In this document: piece by piece, positions 1 through 5,239 of the stretch
How the letters are laid out: each line of letters begins with the position of its first letter
Numbering within the stretch: position 1 is the stretch's first letter
From: Microthrixaceae bacterium
Lineage (GTDB): Bacteria; Actinomycetota; Acidimicrobiia; Acidimicrobiales; Acidimicrobilacustridaceae
Assembly: GCA_023264915.1 (NCBI GenBank)
Contig: JAHFUU010000240.1
Location: 1-5,239, forward strand
Reading direction: 5' to 3'
DNA: 5,239 bases
The notes under the pieces: generated by a model
The model's database searches: none
The model's input: only the letters and a program-made list of their open reading frames with translations
What the model was told of the DNA's origin: nothing
Position numbers and translations under genes: made by a program

Positions 1-1
1 C

Positions 2-29
2 GGGGGCAGTCACGTCTCACCAAGCCCCC
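2..29 (-). terminator. Possible terminator hairpin after the pentapeptide gene
   Basis: A six-base perfect inverted repeat, GGGGGC (2-7) and GCCCCC (24-29), is separated by a 16-base loop. It starts 30 bases beyond the stop codon of the pentapeptide-repeat gene, where a terminator for that minus-strand gene would be expected. The T-tract that would complete an intrinsic terminator would lie before base 1 and cannot be seen. The loop is long, so this is only a plausible hairpin. Confidence 0.3.
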
Positions 30-58
30 AATCAGGTCGTCACACCGATCGCACCCGC

Positions 59-781
59 TCAACGTTCGCATTGGCCAGTCCGGAGCGTGCCGTCGGGCCA
101 GGTGGTCTCGCAGTAGAACGCCGCCTGGAAGTCCGCCCCGACGATGATCGCGCCGGCAAGGTTGGCACCACGCAGGTTGGCACCGGACAGATCCGCGTTG
201 GTGAGGTTCGCCCCGGGGAGATCAGCACCAGAGAAGCTGGCACCAGAGAGGTTCGCGCCAGCGAGGTTGGCACCTGAGAGGTTCGCGCCAGCGAAGGACG
301 TGTTGGCTGCGTTCACACCCCTCAGATCGACACCGACCAGCTGGGCGAAGGAGAAGTCCATGTTGGAGATGTCAGCACCGAGCCACTCGACCCCTGTCCC
401 ATCGACGTTCGCGCAGCTCATCTTCGCCACGCAGGCGCCGACCGCCGCTGCGTTCTTCGTGCCGGCCTCGTCAGAACCCGAAGGGGCCGCCTGTGGAGTG
501 ATCGGAGCGAGGGGAACGGTGTCGGTGTTGGGGACCTTCGGCCCCCGAGCCTGGGTCATCTCAGTCGCCGGCGCCCGTGGCATCGGTGTGGGGCCCGCAC
601 GCGTGCCCGCCGCAGTGCTACCTGACGAGACCGTCTGCTCCGGCGAGGAACCCGAAGCCGAGCTGGCCGACCCCCTCGCGGCTGAAGGCGACGAGTCAGT
701 TGACGACGTGCAGCCGAAGATCGCCAAGGTCAGCGCGCCGAACACTGCCAGCACCACCGCGGTGTACGCGCGGCTCGACAT
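59..781 (-). CDS. Pentapeptide-repeat lipoprotein
   Basis: A 240-residue predicted lipoprotein. The ATG at 781 is chosen because it begins a clean signal peptide: a short start with Arg4, a hydrophobic core at residues 8-22 and a lipobox-like IFGC with lipidated Cys24. Earlier in-frame starts (for example GTG at 793) add only residues unlike a signal peptide. I see no strong Shine-Dalgarno sequence. Residues 25-115 form a Ser/Ala/Thr/Pro-rich linker. Residues 134-218 hold about 17 consecutive five-residue units of the A(D/N)LxG type with Leu, Phe or Ile at the centre, which in this family fold into a right-handed quadrilateral beta-helix. A C-terminal cap contains WPDGT between Cys224 and Cys238; with Cys117 and Cys123 before the helix, two disulfides are possible outside the cell. 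Family knowledge gives no single function: some members mimic DNA and protect gyrase, but those are cytoplasmic, and this one appears exported. It lies 83 bases after the LPVTG gene on the same strand and could share its transcript. Substrate or partner unknown. Confidence 0.88.
   Translation of the reverse strand: MSSRAYTAVVLAVFGALTLAIFGCTSSTDSSPSAARGSASSASGSSPEQTVSSGSTAAGTRAGPTPMPRAPATEMTQARGPKVPNTDTVPLAPITPQAAPSGSDEAGTKNAAAVGACVAKMSCANVDGTGVEWLGADISNMDFSFAQLVGVDLRGVNAANTSFAGANLSGANLAGANLSGASFSGADLPGANLTNADLSGANLRGANLAGAIIVGADFQAAFYCETTWPDGTLRTGQCER
119..388 (-). repeat. 15-base-period coding repeat (pentapeptide units)
   Basis: This part of the lipoprotein gene repeats with a 15-base period, one unit per pentapeptide (residues 132-221). 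The clearest copy pair is a 19-base identical stretch at 246-264 and 276-294, thirty bases apart (two units), which suggests recent duplication of a two-unit block or gene conversion between units. The unit is in frame, so gain or loss of copies would lengthen or shorten the beta-helix without breaking the protein. Confidence 0.8.
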
Positions 782-810
782 CTTGGTGCGCACGGGCGGC
801 GACGATACCA

Positions 811-834
811 GCGACCCGCACCGGTGCAGATCGC
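811..834. promoter_or_regulatory. Symmetric dyad upstream of the lipoprotein gene
   Basis: A 24-base symmetric element: GCGA (811-814), three unpaired bases, the perfect ten-base palindrome GCACCGGTGC (818-827), three unpaired bases, then TCGC (831-834). It sits between the stop of the LPVTG gene and the ATG of the lipoprotein gene, 29 bases before that ATG. It could be a protein-binding site or a weak hairpin between the two genes. No T-tract follows on the minus strand, so it is not a typical intrinsic terminator. A TATCGT sequence lying between it and the ATG on the minus strand resembles a -10 box, but I find no matching -35. Function is unproven. Confidence 0.25.
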
Positions 835-864
835 GGCCCCAGGTCTGGTTGGCGCTTGCCGCGG

Positions 865-1407
865 TCAGCTCTCGGCTGTGCGGGAGCGCCGCCTCGAGAC
901 CAACACGACCAGGCCTCCGGCTGCGAGGAGGGCCAGGGCGATCTGGGCCAGGCCGATCGCCGGGGAACCCGTGACCGGCAGCGAGGTACCGCCGTTCGTG
1001 GTCACGACGGTCACGCTGGTGACCGTTCCGGAGATGGACACCGATGCCGACAGGACGAACGAGCCGCATGCCGCAGACGCGCTGAGCGTGCCGGTCGCGC
1101 TGGAGGGAACCGTGTAGGTGAAGCTGAAGTGCCCCGATGCGTCAGCGGTGGCGGAGCCGACCGAGGCACCGTTGACCGAGATCGGGATGCTGGCGTTCGC
1201 AGGCCAGCCCGAGCCGCTGAAGGTGATCGTCGAGCCGGGGGCGGCGGAGGTGACGCTGGCCCCGAAGCTCGCCGAACCCTGGTACTGGGCTGGAAGGTTG
1301 CACGTTCCTTGAGCTTGAGCCCCGGACGAGGGCAGGGCGGCGACGGCCAAGCCGCTGAGGATGACGGCGATGACCAGCAGGGCATGCCGGGCAATCTTCG
1401 TTCGCAT
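865..1407 (-). CDS. Secreted Ig-like protein with LPxTG sorting signal
   Basis: A 180-residue predicted cell-surface protein. The ATG at 1407 is supported by a purine-rich GGGGGAG just upstream and by an N-terminal signal peptide: Arg2, Lys4 and Arg7, a hydrophobic stretch at 9-25, and a likely signal peptidase site after AQA at residue 32. Residues 45-127 look like one Ig-like beta-sandwich of a type common in actinobacterial secreted proteins, with the cues PGSTITFSGSGW (57-68), ADASGHF (88-94) and VPSSATG (100-106). Cys36 and Cys114 could form a disulfide. The C-terminus is a complete sortase sorting signal: LPVTG (143-147), a hydrophobic helix (about 150-170) and the basic tail SRRRSR. 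A sortase would be expected to cut between Thr146 and Gly147 and link the protein to the cell wall. No sortase gene is in the window. The 201-base gap upstream (1408-1608) probably holds its promoter, though I cannot identify convincing -35/-10 boxes. Ligand and role are unknown. Confidence 0.88.
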   Translation of the reverse strand: MRTKIARHALLVIAVILSGLAVAALPSSGAQAQGTCNLPAQYQGSASFGASVTSAAPGSTITFSGSGWPANASIPISVNGASVGSATADASGHFSFTYTVPSSATGTLSASAACGSFVLSASVSISGTVTSVTVVTTNGGTSLPVTGSPAIGLAQIALALLAAGGLVVLVSRRRSRTAES

Positions 1408-1410
1408 TGA

Positions 1411-1417
1411 CTCCCCC
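1411..1417 (-). promoter_or_regulatory. Ribosome binding site of the LPVTG gene
   Basis: On the minus strand GGGGGAG lies three bases before the ATG at 1407. It is the clearest Shine-Dalgarno-like sequence before any gene start in the window and supports this start. The spacing to the final GGAG is short, so the effective pairing may use the earlier G run. Confidence 0.5.
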
Positions 1418-1608
1418 GATGGGTCAGGTGTCGTGTTTGTGCTGCTCGGTACTGCTCACTGCTCGCCGAAGGCCTGGATGTCCGGCCAGAACGGCTATCG
1501 CTCACCAGAGCGCTGAACTTCTGCGCGCTGGCCTCTTGCGGCAAAGCGTAGCTCAGTCTTCCCCATGGTCGGGCGGATGGCAAGCTTCGGGGGCTGGCCG
1601 CGCCAAGC

Positions 1609-3252
1609 TCAAGGTGGACCGACCAGGACTGAGAACCGGCGGGTCTCCGACGCGGTGAACTGATCGGTCACCCCCGCAGAGACCACAGCCAGACCACCCG
1701 CCTCGATGACCCTCTGGTCGGTGCCCGGTGTGATGTGGACCTTCATCTGATCGGCGTTGACCATCGGCTGGGGTGCGACCGTCAGCTCGTACCGGCCCGG
1801 ATCCCGAGACCTCAGCTGGCCACGCAGCACCAGAACCAACGTTCCCTGGGACTTGGGCGGCACCCGCAGCTTCATCGAGTAGACGTTGTGGCCGGCCTCG
1901 GCCTGGGCCGCGACCGGGACCTCGGACCCGTCATAGGTGATCCGCTCGAGATCGAGGCTCGAGTACACCGACAGGAACATCGTGTTCGTGCCAGGTGGTG
2001 CAGGCGCGCCGCCCGTGTCGCCCTCGTTGCCGATGATGTAAGGGGGCAGCAGCGCCCCAGGGGCGTCGTTGTGGAGCACGATCGTCGCAGTCGCCTGCTC
2101 CTGCCCGGACCGAGCATCGACTGTGGCCTCGTAGGTGACATCACGCCTCAGGAACGAATCGATCTTGTTCGGGTTGGCATTGGAGCTGCGGACAGCGAAG
2201 AAGTCACCCGTGTCGGGACCGGCATGCGGGAAGGATCTGACCGCACCGAGGCGGTCGAGCAGGTTCCTGCCCTTCTCGTCGAAGGTGACCATGTGCAGCC
2301 TGCCCTCCCTCACGGCCGGCCCGAGGCTGTCCGCGAGCGCCCGCGGGCCGGGAAGCTGGCGCGAGGTGAGGGCCTCGAAGGTCGCACGGGACGCTTTGGA
2401 CATCAGGTCAGTGCGATCGCTCGCTTCTGGGACCATCACGTACTGGTCTCTGAGCAGGTAGGTCGCAGCGTTCTCGGCTGACAGGGGCTGGGGCGCCCCC
2501 TCGACGGGCACGGGTCCGGTCAGCTTCAACAGGGCCTGGAGGCCGAAGGGATCCACGTAGATCACGCCATCTATGGCATGACCCCCAGCCTTGGGATAAA
2601 GCTCCCTCGCGACGCCGGCGTCAACCTCGAAGTCCGGTGAGGCCGTGAGGTTCTGGAGGAACCGCTGGGGGAACAGGCGGCCGAAACGGTCGAGGAACTC
2701 CTGGGGGCCACTCAGGGTGCGGGACTCGAACCCGGGAGCGTCGCTCAGCTCGGTGATGCGCCCCGAGCGCGACAGGGCAAGCCTCCCGTTGTCTGCGCTC
2801 AGCTCTCCGTAGGCAGCCACGAAGCCCCCCAGGTAGCGGGACTCTGCGGTGTTGGCGAACAGGATCAGGTACCGGCGAGGCCCTTCGCCACCGAGAAGGC
2901 CCGGTGCTGCGTCCACCGCCTGGGCGGCCAGGTCCGTGTCGGCACGGGCCTGGCTGACCTGCCTGCGAAGCTCGGCCAGCGGGTCAGCGATCGGCGCGAC
3001 GAGCCACGTGCTGCGCACGTCATCGAGCCGAACCTGGGCCCGGTCCAGCGCCAGCTTGGCGTCCTGCACCGGTTGGCGCATCGAACGGAGCTTGGCCAGG
3101 TCGACCTGCCCGCCGCTCGGGCGAAGGTCTTCATAGCGCGCTGCACCTGCCGCCTCTGCGGCTGCATGGGACAGCTCTTGGCCCGATTGGGCCATGGCTT
3201 CGGCCGCCGCGGCTTGCGCGCCGAGCACGGGTATCACCTTGGCCGGAGCCAC
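1609..3252 (-). CDS. DUF4012 domain half of an interrupted membrane protein
   Basis: A 547-codon frame from the first available start (GTG at 3252) to TGA; the open frame continues 16 codons further up to an in-frame TAG at 3301. Residues 1-115 are Ala-rich helix, probably coiled coil, containing PAKVIPVLG (3-11). The DUF4012 domain follows, recognisable by RRYLILFANTAESRYLGGF (126-144), LTGPVPVE (244-251), NKIDSFLRRDVTYE (362-375) and a beta-rich C-terminus with RYELTVAPQP (487-496). DUF4012 proteins normally carry a membrane segment just before the helical region and expose the domain outside the cell; their biochemical role is not established. This half has no signal peptide or membrane segment, no Shine-Dalgarno before its GTG, and its helix runs directly on from the end of the upstream frame. 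I therefore read it as the C-terminal part of one protein of about 800 residues, not an independent gene. If the stop is real and not read through, this half is probably not made in a functional place. Confidence 0.85.
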   Translation of the reverse strand: MAPAKVIPVLGAQAAAAEAMAQSGQELSHAAAEAAGAARYEDLRPSGGQVDLAKLRSMRQPVQDAKLALDRAQVRLDDVRSTWLVAPIADPLAELRRQVSQARADTDLAAQAVDAAPGLLGGEGPRRYLILFANTAESRYLGGFVAAYGELSADNGRLALSRSGRITELSDAPGFESRTLSGPQEFLDRFGRLFPQRFLQNLTASPDFEVDAGVARELYPKAGGHAIDGVIYVDPFGLQALLKLTGPVPVEGAPQPLSAENAATYLLRDQYVMVPEASDRTDLMSKASRATFEALTSRQLPGPRALADSLGPAVREGRLHMVTFDEKGRNLLDRLGAVRSFPHAGPDTGDFFAVRSSNANPNKIDSFLRRDVTYEATVDARSGQEQATATIVLHNDAPGALLPPYIIGNEGDTGGAPAPPGTNTMFLSVYSSLDLERITYDGSEVPVAAQAEAGHNVYSMKLRVPPKSQGTLVLVLRGQLRSRDPGRYELTVAPQPMVNADQMKVHITPGTDQRVIEAGGLAVVSAGVTDQFTASETRRFSVLVGPP

Positions 3253-3300
3253 AAGCGGAGAGGAGAGTGCGCCGGCGGCATCTGAGAAGGACCCGTCGGC

Positions 3301-3303
3301 CTA
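3301..3303 (-). other. In-frame amber codon splitting the DUF4012 gene
   Basis: The codons read ...GCG CTC CGC TAG GCC GAC GGG..., and the frame is the same on both sides. Upstream residues AVAALR and downstream residues ADGSFSDAAGALSSPL join into one Ala-rich helix of the kind that links the membrane part and the DUF4012 part in this family. With the TAG read as an amino acid, the frame gives about 802 residues from 4017 to 1609. One base change from CAG (Gln) would explain it, and Gln or Glu would fit the helix. A nonsense mutation, a sequence error and readthrough cannot be told apart from the window. Confidence 0.85.
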
Positions 3304-4017
3304 GCGGAGCGCGGCAACCGCATCGTCCTGGCGCGCCGCCCTGGCTGCATCGAAACCGGCCCTCGCCTGGTCTGCGCCCGCCCTCATCGTGGCCCGAGCC
3401 GTCATCGCCGCGGCAGCGAACGCGATCGTGGCGATGACCCAGGTTGCCGCGACGCAGCCGAAGCCGAGACGCAAGATCCACCGGGTCCTCGAACGGCACC
3501 GCGCGTAGCCCGACACGAGCACGGGTGCCACGGCGACTGCGGCCCATATGGCGCTGGAGCCACTGAACCCGTAGTCGGGAAGCCGGAGGAGGATCTGTGC
3601 CGACAGCCCGCCGACGATCGCCCCGAGCCAACGGGTCCTGGACCGGGGCAAGGCCATCGCCACCAGGGATCCGGCCACCGCGAGCATCGCCGCGACCAGA
3701 GGCTCAGCACCCTGGGCACCCAGGGCTGCCAGCCCGCTCAGCGTCAACCATGACCACCTTCGGGCCTTTGCGGTGGCCAGCGTCAGCCCAGCACCGAAGG
3801 CGAAGCTGGCCACGGCGTCCGCGAACCGTGATCCTGTGGGGGAACAGCCCGCCGCCACCGCCGCAAGTCCGGCTCCGACGGCGACGGCCGCGACGACTGC
3901 GGTCTGCACGGAACCCGGCTTGGGTGACCTCGGCGACACGGAGGAACCGCGCGCGAGCGACTCAGGACCGAGGGGATCGACTCCCTCCAGATCGTCGAAC
4001 AGCTTGAGATCGTCCAC
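3301..4017 (-). CDS. Multi-pass membrane half of the interrupted DUF4012 protein
   Basis: A 238-codon frame ending in TAG. After a short acidic N-terminus (DDLKLFDDLEG) there are about six or seven hydrophobic segments, near residues 36-58, 65-82, 89-104, 106-124, 130-146, 153-171 and 180-205. Arg-rich turns lie between several of them (KARRW, RSRTRW twice). The last segment leads into the charged Ala-rich helix GADQARAGFDAARAARQDD, which continues in the same frame past the stop into the DUF4012 half. My recollection of actinobacterial DUF4012 proteins is that some have a polytopic N-terminus like this; that supports a single original gene. The start is uncertain: GTG at 4017 is chosen because the acidic N-terminus begins there, and GTG at 4062 is an alternative; neither has a clear Shine-Dalgarno. 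The frame stays open into ribF, but those residues are a shadow of ribF. It follows ribF by 115 bases and may be co-transcribed with it. Confidence 0.72.
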   Translation of the reverse strand: MDDLKLFDDLEGVDPLGPESLARGSSVSPRSPKPGSVQTAVVAAVAVGAGLAAVAAGCSPTGSRFADAVASFAFGAGLTLATAKARRWSWLTLSGLAALGAQGAEPLVAAMLAVAGSLVAMALPRSRTRWLGAIVGGLSAQILLRLPDYGFSGSSAIWAAVAVAPVLVSGYARCRSRTRWILRLGFGCVAATWVIATIAFAAAAMTARATMRAGADQARAGFDAARAARQDDAVAALR

Positions 4018-4100
4018 GACGGGGTTCGACGGTAGTGCACCACCACACGCACCCAGAGTCACCGCGAAGACGGGCAGAACCGGGCGCGGCCACGGTGGGG

Positions 4101-4130
4101 CTGCCTCGTGGCACTGCCTCGTGGCACTGC
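4101..4130. repeat. 13-base tandem duplication downstream of ribF
   Basis: CTGCCTCGTGGCA occurs twice in tandem (4101-4113 and 4114-4126), followed by a partial third copy CTGC (4127-4130). Each unit contains TGCC-TCGT-GGCA, a four-base stem with a four-base loop. The array lies two bases beyond the ribF stop (4133-4135) and before the start of the DUF4012 gene. Because 13 is not a multiple of three, copy change would shift any frame crossing it, though no gene I accept does so. Confidence 0.85.
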
Positions 4131-4132
4131 GC

Positions 4133-5146
4133 TCAGCCGGCCAACAGCTGGCGCACCTGCTCGCAGTCCTGACCGATCTGCTGCGCGAGCTCGGCCGCCG
4201 AGTCGAACCGCTGCTGCTCGCGAACCCTGGACGCGAAGCGCACGGCTGCCGGCTGGTCGTAGAGATCATGATCGCCGTCGAGGAGGTGCGCCTCGAGCAA
4301 CGAGCAAGGCTGGTTCTCATAGAACGTCGGTCGCCGGCCGAGGGACAGCGCCGCAGGGTGCTCGACACCGTCAGGCGTGCGGTACCAGCCCGCGTAGATG
4401 CCGTCCGCGGGCAGGCAGATGTCATCTGCGATGTTCAAGTTGGCGGTGGGGTATCCGATCTGGCGGCCTATGGCGTCGCCGTGCACGACTGTTCCCCTGA
4501 CCTCGTGCATGCGCCCCAGCATCGTGTTTGCCGCGTCGATGTCACCCGCCGACAGCGCTGCGCGCACCCGGGTGGAGGACACCGCACCACCAACGCCGAG
4601 CTCTGCTGGGCCCGAGGTCGGGATGGCATCGACGCCGACCAGAGGGATCCCCAACACGTCGAAGCGCCCTTCGGGCTCCGTCCCGTCCCCGGCAACCGAT
4701 CCTGGCAGGCCGCGGCTGCCCACCTCACGGAGCATCGCGACGTTGCCCCTGCGGTTGTGGCCGAAGTGGAAGTCCTCGCCCACCACCACGGCGCGCGCGT
4801 TGAGGCACCCGATGAGCACCTCGTCGACGAAGTCCTCCGCAGGCTCCATGGACCTCGCTTGATCGAAGTGCACGACGAGGGCGTAGTCGACGCCGGCGGA
4901 TGCCAGCAGCTCGAGCTTCTGGTCCAGGTCGGTCAACAGCAGGGGTGCTGATTCAGGCCTGACCACCGAGGCTGGGTGCCGGTCGAAGGTGACCACCGCC
5001 GTCTGGAGCCCGCGATCCCTCGCGATCGCCTTGACGCGAGCGATCAGGGCGCGGTGACCGATGTGCAGGCCGTCCAGTGCGCCGATGGTGACTGCGGTTC
5101 CCTCAGGGGGATGGGGGCAGCTCGCCTGGTCGCGGATCACCTGCAT
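4133..5146 (-). CDS. ribF: Bifunctional riboflavin kinase/FAD synthetase
   Basis: A complete 337-residue RibF, slightly longer than the roughly 310 usual in the family. The enzyme phosphorylates riboflavin to FMN with ATP and then adenylates FMN to FAD, in the cytoplasm. The N-terminal nucleotidyltransferase (FAD synthetase) domain shows GALDGLHIGH (22-31), TFDRHP (53-58), GEDFHFGHNRRGN (123-135) and SSTRVR (190-195). The C-terminal riboflavin kinase domain shows HGDAIGRQIGYPTANL (222-237) with the metal/ATP-binding PTAN, SLGRRPTF (268-275), the likely catalytic Glu285 in LEAHLLD, DLY (294-296) and the closing VREQQRFDSAAELAQQI (308-324). ATG at 5146 is chosen because MQV plus a short lead into VTIG is the usual N-terminus; GTG at 5194 would add 16 atypical residues. 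No clear Shine-Dalgarno is seen. Unusual points are Ala-Leu in place of the common Asn-Phe or similar in the first motif, and a Gly-rich extra stretch around residues 143-185. All key residues are present, so it should be active. It follows a probable truB end by 58 bases, a common order in bacteria. Confidence 0.97.
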   Translation of the reverse strand: MQVIRDQASCPHPPEGTAVTIGALDGLHIGHRALIARVKAIARDRGLQTAVVTFDRHPASVVRPESAPLLLTDLDQKLELLASAGVDYALVVHFDQARSMEPAEDFVDEVLIGCLNARAVVVGEDFHFGHNRRGNVAMLREVGSRGLPGSVAGDGTEPEGRFDVLGIPLVGVDAIPTSGPAELGVGGAVSSTRVRAALSAGDIDAANTMLGRMHEVRGTVVHGDAIGRQIGYPTANLNIADDICLPADGIYAGWYRTPDGVEHPAALSLGRRPTFYENQPCSLLEAHLLDGDHDLYDQPAAVRFASRVREQQRFDSAAELAQQIGQDCEQVRQLLAG

Positions 5147-5204
5147 CGTCGTGAGGCTACCGGTGCCGCCAGCGACCCAGCGACACCGCGACACGGCAAG
5201 CGGC

Positions 5205-5239
5205 TCAGGCGGGGGCGAGGACCACGGCCGGCTTGACCC
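5205..5239 (-). CDS. truB: C-terminal end of a probable tRNA pseudouridine synthase B (partial)
   Basis: Only the last ten codons and the TGA are in the window. They read VKPAVVLAPA, resembling the hydrophobic strand and ending seen at the C-terminus of actinobacterial TruB proteins, which make pseudouridine 55 in the tRNA T-loop. The position directly upstream of ribF on the same strand, with a 58-base gap, is where truB is often found. Ten residues cannot prove identity; the call rests mainly on gene order. The other minus-strand frames here are open too, so sequence beyond base 5239 is needed. Confidence 0.42.
   Translation of the reverse strand, partial: VKPAVVLAPA

Noticed and set aside
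144..974. A 276-codon plus-strand frame with a repeated LAPERFAP-like pattern
   Set aside because: The pattern is the reverse-strand reading of the 15-base pentapeptide repeats; the minus-strand frame has the signal peptide and family fit.
1408..1608. A possible riboswitch or other structured RNA upstream of the LPVTG gene
   Set aside because: Only short, weak stems are visible and the conserved cores of the cyclic-di-GMP or cyclic-di-AMP riboswitches are not present. The region probably holds a promoter, but no convincing -35/-10 pair could be chosen.
1735..2481. A 248-codon plus-strand frame
   Set aside because: It lies opposite clear DUF4012 motifs and shows no domain of its own; it is a shadow frame.
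3250..3300. The DUF4012 half as an independent gene starting at GTG 3252
   Set aside because: There is no Shine-Dalgarno (the preceding bases are CT-rich), no signal or membrane segment, and the frame and helix continue upstream to the TAG in the same phase.
4018..4425. Extension of the DUF4012 membrane half upstream to 4425
   Set aside because: Most of that extension overlaps ribF in another frame and has Ser/Arg/Thr-rich shadow composition; the hydrophobic stretch near 4056-4080 ending in GAC resembles a lipobox only by chance and has no start codon before it outside ribF.
3773..4951. A 392-codon open frame on the plus strand across ribF and the DUF4012 start
   Set aside because: It is antisense to ribF, whose motifs are complete, has no recognisable domain and has the Arg/His/Gly-rich composition typical of shadow frames in high-GC DNA.

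Overview
The window is high-GC DNA in which every gene I can support lies on the minus strand. The gene order, an FAD synthetase of actinobacterial style, an LPxTG-type wall-anchored protein, a lipoprotein and a large DUF4012 membrane protein suggest a Gram-positive, high-GC actinobacterium. Acidimicrobiia or a relative is my best guess. That placement is inference from gene content, not from a marker gene.

In the direction of transcription (right to left): the last ten codons of what looks like TruB (tRNA pseudouridine synthase) enter at the right edge (5205-5239). They are followed by a complete ribF (4133-5146; riboflavin kinase/FAD synthetase). A 115-base gap containing a 13-base tandem duplication (4101-4130) leads to a large gene for a multi-pass membrane protein with an extracellular DUF4012 domain (about 4017 down to 1609). 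This gene is cut by an in-frame amber codon at 3301-3303, so it reads as a membrane-domain half (3301-4017) and a DUF4012 half (1609-3252, with open frame up to the stop). After a 201-base gap comes a small secreted protein with one Ig-like domain and an LPVTG sorting signal (865-1407). A pentapeptide-repeat lipoprotein (59-781) follows, with a possible terminator hairpin at the left edge (2-29).

Functionally, ribF (and the truB fragment) are housekeeping genes in a commonly seen order. The three genes downstream are all predicted to act at or outside the cytoplasmic membrane: a polytopic DUF4012 protein, a sortase-anchored protein and a lipid-anchored beta-helix. Nothing in the window ties these three to one pathway. 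The most notable observation is the amber codon inside an otherwise continuous DUF4012 reading frame. All five gene-terminating stop codons visible in the window are TGA, so this TAG is the only one in a real gene frame. A nonsense mutation or a sequence error is the simplest explanation; stop-codon readthrough is the more exciting one and can be tested. I see no mobile element, CRISPR array, tRNA, rRNA or recognised riboswitch.
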